Source of the DNA: Dunaliella salina
Lineage: Eukaryota; Chlorophyta; Chlorophyceae; Chlamydomonadales; Dunaliellaceae
DNA length: 20,943 bases
Reading direction: 5' to 3'
NCBI GenBank assembly: GCA_002284615.2
Contig: MU069739.1
Location: 295,898-316,840 of the forward strand
Numbering within the stretch: position 1 is the stretch's first letter; each line of letters opens with the position of its first letter. The position numbers and the translations under genes are program-made. The notes beneath the pieces were generated by a model, which saw only the letters and a list, made by a program, of their open reading frames with translations, ran no database searches and had not been told where the DNA came from. Shown one piece after another: positions 18,508 through 20,943 of this stretch.

Positions 18508-18945
18508 ACAGGACACAGTAAAGTAAAGTAAAGTCTACGCTGGTACTTACCAGCGTGCATTAAGGAAAGACCCAACAGTTAGCACTGGCACTAACAGTGA
18601 GCCCCACCAAAGAAGGCTAGCTATGAGCAGCCCAGCTAATGAGGGTCCGGCGGGTCGTCGCCCATCCGTCCGGCTGCGCGTCTCGCTGTCCTGTGCACAG
18701 ACCTCCCTGTAGGCCCCTCCCCCAAACGCCCATTGCTTACGTTACTGAATTGGATGGCATTTTTGATGTTGTGAATTTTTGTTACGGACTTTACAGCATG
18801 ATAGTGGAGTTGTTTGGCAGTTTTGTGTGCTTTGTCTTTGGTTAGGCCAAGTTTGCAGAGGGGATCAATAGTGTAGGGATTGAAGATAGTCCCTGCAACT
18901 CCAATTAGTATGGTATGTAGTGTGACTTTGTTATTACAGGACACA
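18508..18945 (-). mobile_element. Copy F: 418-bp 5'-truncated subfamily II insertion with 10-bp TSD
   Basis: ACAGGACACA occurs at 18508-18517 and 18936-18945. Between them, on the minus strand, are the last 101 codons of the protein (NNKVTLHTILIGVAGTIF, closing GDDPPDPH at the 18636 stop). A 3' UTR with the subfamily hairpin follows, then the tail (CTTTA)3. It resembles copy B more than copy C. The coding part is undamaged over its whole length, suggesting a fairly recent insertion. The upstream GCAACC-free frame starts exactly at the TSD. Confidence 0.9.
18537..18556 (-). other. Perfect 3'-UTR hairpin of copy F
   Basis: ACGCTGGTA-CT-TACCAGCGT (+ strand) is a perfect 9-bp stem with a 2-nt loop, next to the CTTAATGCACG-like block and the tail. 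It is the cleanest version of the subfamily II hairpin. Confidence 0.75.
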
Positions 18946-19270
18946 ATCAAATATCAAGCCCTACAAAGCCTCCAGGATGCTCAAGAAAAGCACACAAATG
19001 CCATGAACAGCTAGTGTATCAAATACTCATCTGGAAAAATGGAGCCACATCATGCGCATTCCTTTTGGTCCCATTTGCGGGTTGTGGGCACTGTCTTAGG
19101 ATCGATGTGCAATTGACCCATTCTGCAAAATAGGCTTATTCGAAGAAAAAGTGTACTTGCAACAGAACTCTAAAAAAATGTTTTCAGAACCTCAGAAAAT
19201 ATTGACATCACCACATGCCATCCAATTTAGCAACTCAAACAACGGAGACGTTTTTAAGTTTTGAACTCTC
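18946..19270. other. No gene recognised
   Basis: A short + frame (YQALQSLQDAQEKHTNAMNS near 18953-19012) looks helical but is only about 20 codons long before a stop. Nothing else is supported. Confidence 0.35.
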
Positions 19271-19592
19271 ACGGTGCATTTCCAAAGGGGCAGTGAACAA
19301 TTAATCATTAATTCAAAAAATGAATTAATTGCAAATCACGTTTCCAAACCGCAATTAATTAGTGCAATTAATGGCGAAATGTTATTAATTCATGGAATTA
19401 ATGATTAATGGACCCCCCCCCCCGGTCCATTAACCATTAATTCCTTGCAATTAATTCATAAATTCAATCAATTGCACTTGTTAATTACAAATTTGGAAAT
19501 GCAAAAGCAATTAATTCACCAATTTTCTGTGAAGTGCAATTAAACAGTGCAATTAACGCTAGATTAATTGCAAGTGGTTGGAAATGCACCGT
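19271..19592. mobile_element. 322-bp fold-back (MITE-like) element
   Basis: Terminal inverted repeats ACGGTGCATTTCCAA (19271-19285) and TTGGAAATGCACCGT (19578-19592) match perfectly. The interior is filled with TTAATT-type words, and the centre is TTAATGGACC, a C run, then GGTCCATTAA (19405-19433). Reverse-complementing the right arm shows scattered matches along the left arm, including a 20-of-21 match next to the centre. It has no coding capacity. The flanks (CTC on the left, CAG on the right) show no clear TSD, so the transposon family is unassigned. Confidence 0.8.
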
Positions 19593-20090
19593 CAGTGTTC
19601 CTTCCCAGACACTGAGGCCAAAATGTCCCACAGGTACAATGTAAATCTGCTGCTTTTCTCATTCCCTATGTACGAGGAGGAGGAATCCCCAACTAACTTG
19701 CCTCACTTGGTAATTTGGGGATGTTGGACACAATGTTATTTACTCCCCTGCCTAATTCTGGACGCCCTCGCTAGAATCTGGTCTGTAGGGAGTCCTGCAT
19801 CCTTTTTAACTTAAAGGATGTCGCCGGGCCTGGTCTGTCTTGGCCATGTGTGCGTCTACCAAGATTATTTGATCCAATCTTTATCTCCTCATGAACCACC
19901 GACCTGTGGCATGCATTGGACGCTTAGCGCGCATGTGCAAGCCCACCCGGAGCCCCGGCTTTGTATTGTAGAGGAGGATGATCCTCTGTCTAGTCAGCCT
20001 CACTTATCAAGAACGATTTGGGAACGTAAAACGTTTTTATAATATGCTATCCATCTGCATGTGCACCTCACCCAGGTTGGGGTCTATTGA
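19593..20090 (+). other. Possible non-coding or exon-bearing stretch, unassigned
   Basis: Two + frames of about 75 codons occur (19578-19814 and 19818-20042). The second contains PRLCIVEEDDPLSSQPHLSR, which is protein-like, but no domain or clear splice pair could be fixed. Confidence 0.3.
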
Positions 20091-20848
20091 ACAGGCCTGC
20101 TGGTGCGAGAGGGAGGGCAACAGCGCTATGCGCTGTCCTTGTTGTGCTGTCCTTTCATGCCGGCCGTCAAGACTGTTCTCGACATAAAGTGTCACATGGA
20201 GGTAGAAGGACTTGCACGTGTCAAGGCAGGCTTGGAGTGCTGTTTTTCATATCCAATAACCCTGTTATCAGGCGGTGTCTCCCTTGTGTGCCTGCTAGTA
20301 CAAGGACAAAGTGTAACTGGCCAGGCAGGCTACAAAGCAAAAGGGTGGTGGAAGGTCTCAGGGGAAGTTGGGCAGGATTTGGACATACTGCTGAGATTGG
20401 TAGCTAAAATGACACAAATAATTGCAAGCGAAATCTGGGCAGGAGCTCTCTTTGGAAAGAAAGTTGGTGCGATAATTTCCCCGTATTGCAACCCCAGGGA
20501 ACCTCGCAAAGGAAAGAAAAGAATCTCTTTCCTGCTTTCTTTCCAATTGATTGAAGTAGTCCTGGATGCTTGCCAGGTATTTAACTTTGGCGCCTGGACC
20601 TCACGGCTTATGCCTCTAAAACTTGAACCCTGTGGACAAGTGAAGGAAGAGGGTGGCCAAGGAGGGGGCTTCCACCCTGCACAAGAGATCCCCTCCAAGA
20701 CAGAAAATACAGTTGAATGTGTTGACCTCTGTAGCAGCAGCAGCGAGGAGGAGGATAGGCCTGGGAGAGACAAGGCTGTAATAGACCTGACGCTGTGCTC
20801 CAGCAGCATGGAAGGGCAGCAGGGAGACCCAGAAGGTCAGTCAAAAAG
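20091..20848 (+). CDS. Candidate exon(s) with tandem SUMO-interaction motifs
   Basis: The frame stays open for about 275 codons from near 20091 to 20921. The part after about 20600 is the most protein-like. In order it shows L-K-L-E and V-K-E-E (both psi-K-x-E, the SUMO acceptor consensus), a Gly-rich stretch, then TVECVDLCSSSSEEEDRPG and KAVIDLTLCSSSMEG. V-D-L-C followed by Ser/Glu, and V-I-D-L-T followed by Ser, are typical SUMO-interaction motifs like those of PIAS/SIZ E3 ligases and RNF4-type ubiquitin ligases. No RING or SP-RING lies in the window. A donor may be AAAAAG|GTATTT (20849) or AGAAG|GTCAGT (20836). The beginning of the frame (20100-20560) is less convincing and may include intron. 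Confidence 0.5.
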
Positions 20849-20917
20849 GTATTTGAAATTTGGGCATATATCTGTCCCCTCATTTGACTCACATGCAACT
20901 GAAGGCGTGCACATCAC

Positions 20918-20943
20918 ATGAACACGCACGCGCGCACACACAA
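20918..20943. repeat. CA/CG dinucleotide run at window edge
   Basis: The last bases are an alternating ACACGCACGCGCGCACACAC run. It probably continues as a (CA)n microsatellite beyond the window. Confidence 0.75.

Noticed and set aside
18946..19130. A plus-strand exon continuing across copy F
   Set aside because: A frame can be read across the pre-insertion site, but it is weakly protein-like and competes with the minus-strand PHD frame. There is not enough support to annotate it.

Overview
The window looks like nuclear DNA of a green alga. Long repeat-filled introns carry splice sites of GTGGGT/GTGAGG...CAG type, and the exons are rich in CAG-coded glutamine and alanine. Plant-type TTTAGGG telomere repeats are present, as are TGTAA motifs near the ends of transcripts and retroelements (TGTAA is the poly(A) signal of chlorophyte algae). 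The standard genetic code fits. A core chlorophyte is my best guess; I cannot name a species. There is no bacterial-style operon, tRNA, rRNA or CRISPR array.

Positions 1-6200 (+ strand) read as part of one or more genes with low-complexity exons: a short exon with an eIF4E-binding-like motif (657-757), a polyQ/polyA exon (1275-1740), two smaller candidate exons (2676-2745 and 3352-3507) and a terminal Pro/Gln/His-rich exon (5400-6145). Between them lie tandem arrays with units of 98, 117/120, 125 and 32/37 bp, and a (CA)53 tract. Three of the arrays end at, or just before, a candidate splice acceptor and repeat that acceptor. A WD40-like exon follows at 7242-7369.

Positions 7550-18950 are a nest of retroelement copies. 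The main family appears as copies A (7697-9240, -), B (9600-12925, +), D (13166-14611, -) and C (15181-about 18490, -), plus the short copies G (7554-7666) and F (18508-18945). Assembled across copies, its protein has an RNase H type I domain with all four acidic residues, a CCHC zinc knuckle, an RPD...E-x-K restriction-like nuclease, a conserved GVGGTIY/LGL tail and a C terminus ending PPDPH. In copy C a PHD finger lies about 400 codons upstream of the RNase H domain, and I see no reverse transcriptase between them. The 3' UTRs carry conserved hairpins followed by pyrimidine-rich or TTTAC-repeat tails. Target-site duplications (TSDs) of 7-14 bp were read directly for four insertions: G, F, H (a 199-bp insert with telomere repeats) and I (a poly(A)-tailed 5'-truncated LINE that splits the RNase H domain of B).

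Positions 18946-20943 hold a 322-bp fold-back element with 15-bp terminal inverted repeats (19271-19592). After it comes a long open frame (20091-20848) whose end has two SUMO-interaction-like motifs and two psi-K-x-E sites. The window starts in (TG)n and ends in a CA-rich run.

All retroelement genes seen are damaged by frameshifts, stops or insertions. Exon calls rest on reading frame, splice consensus and composition, without transcript data.
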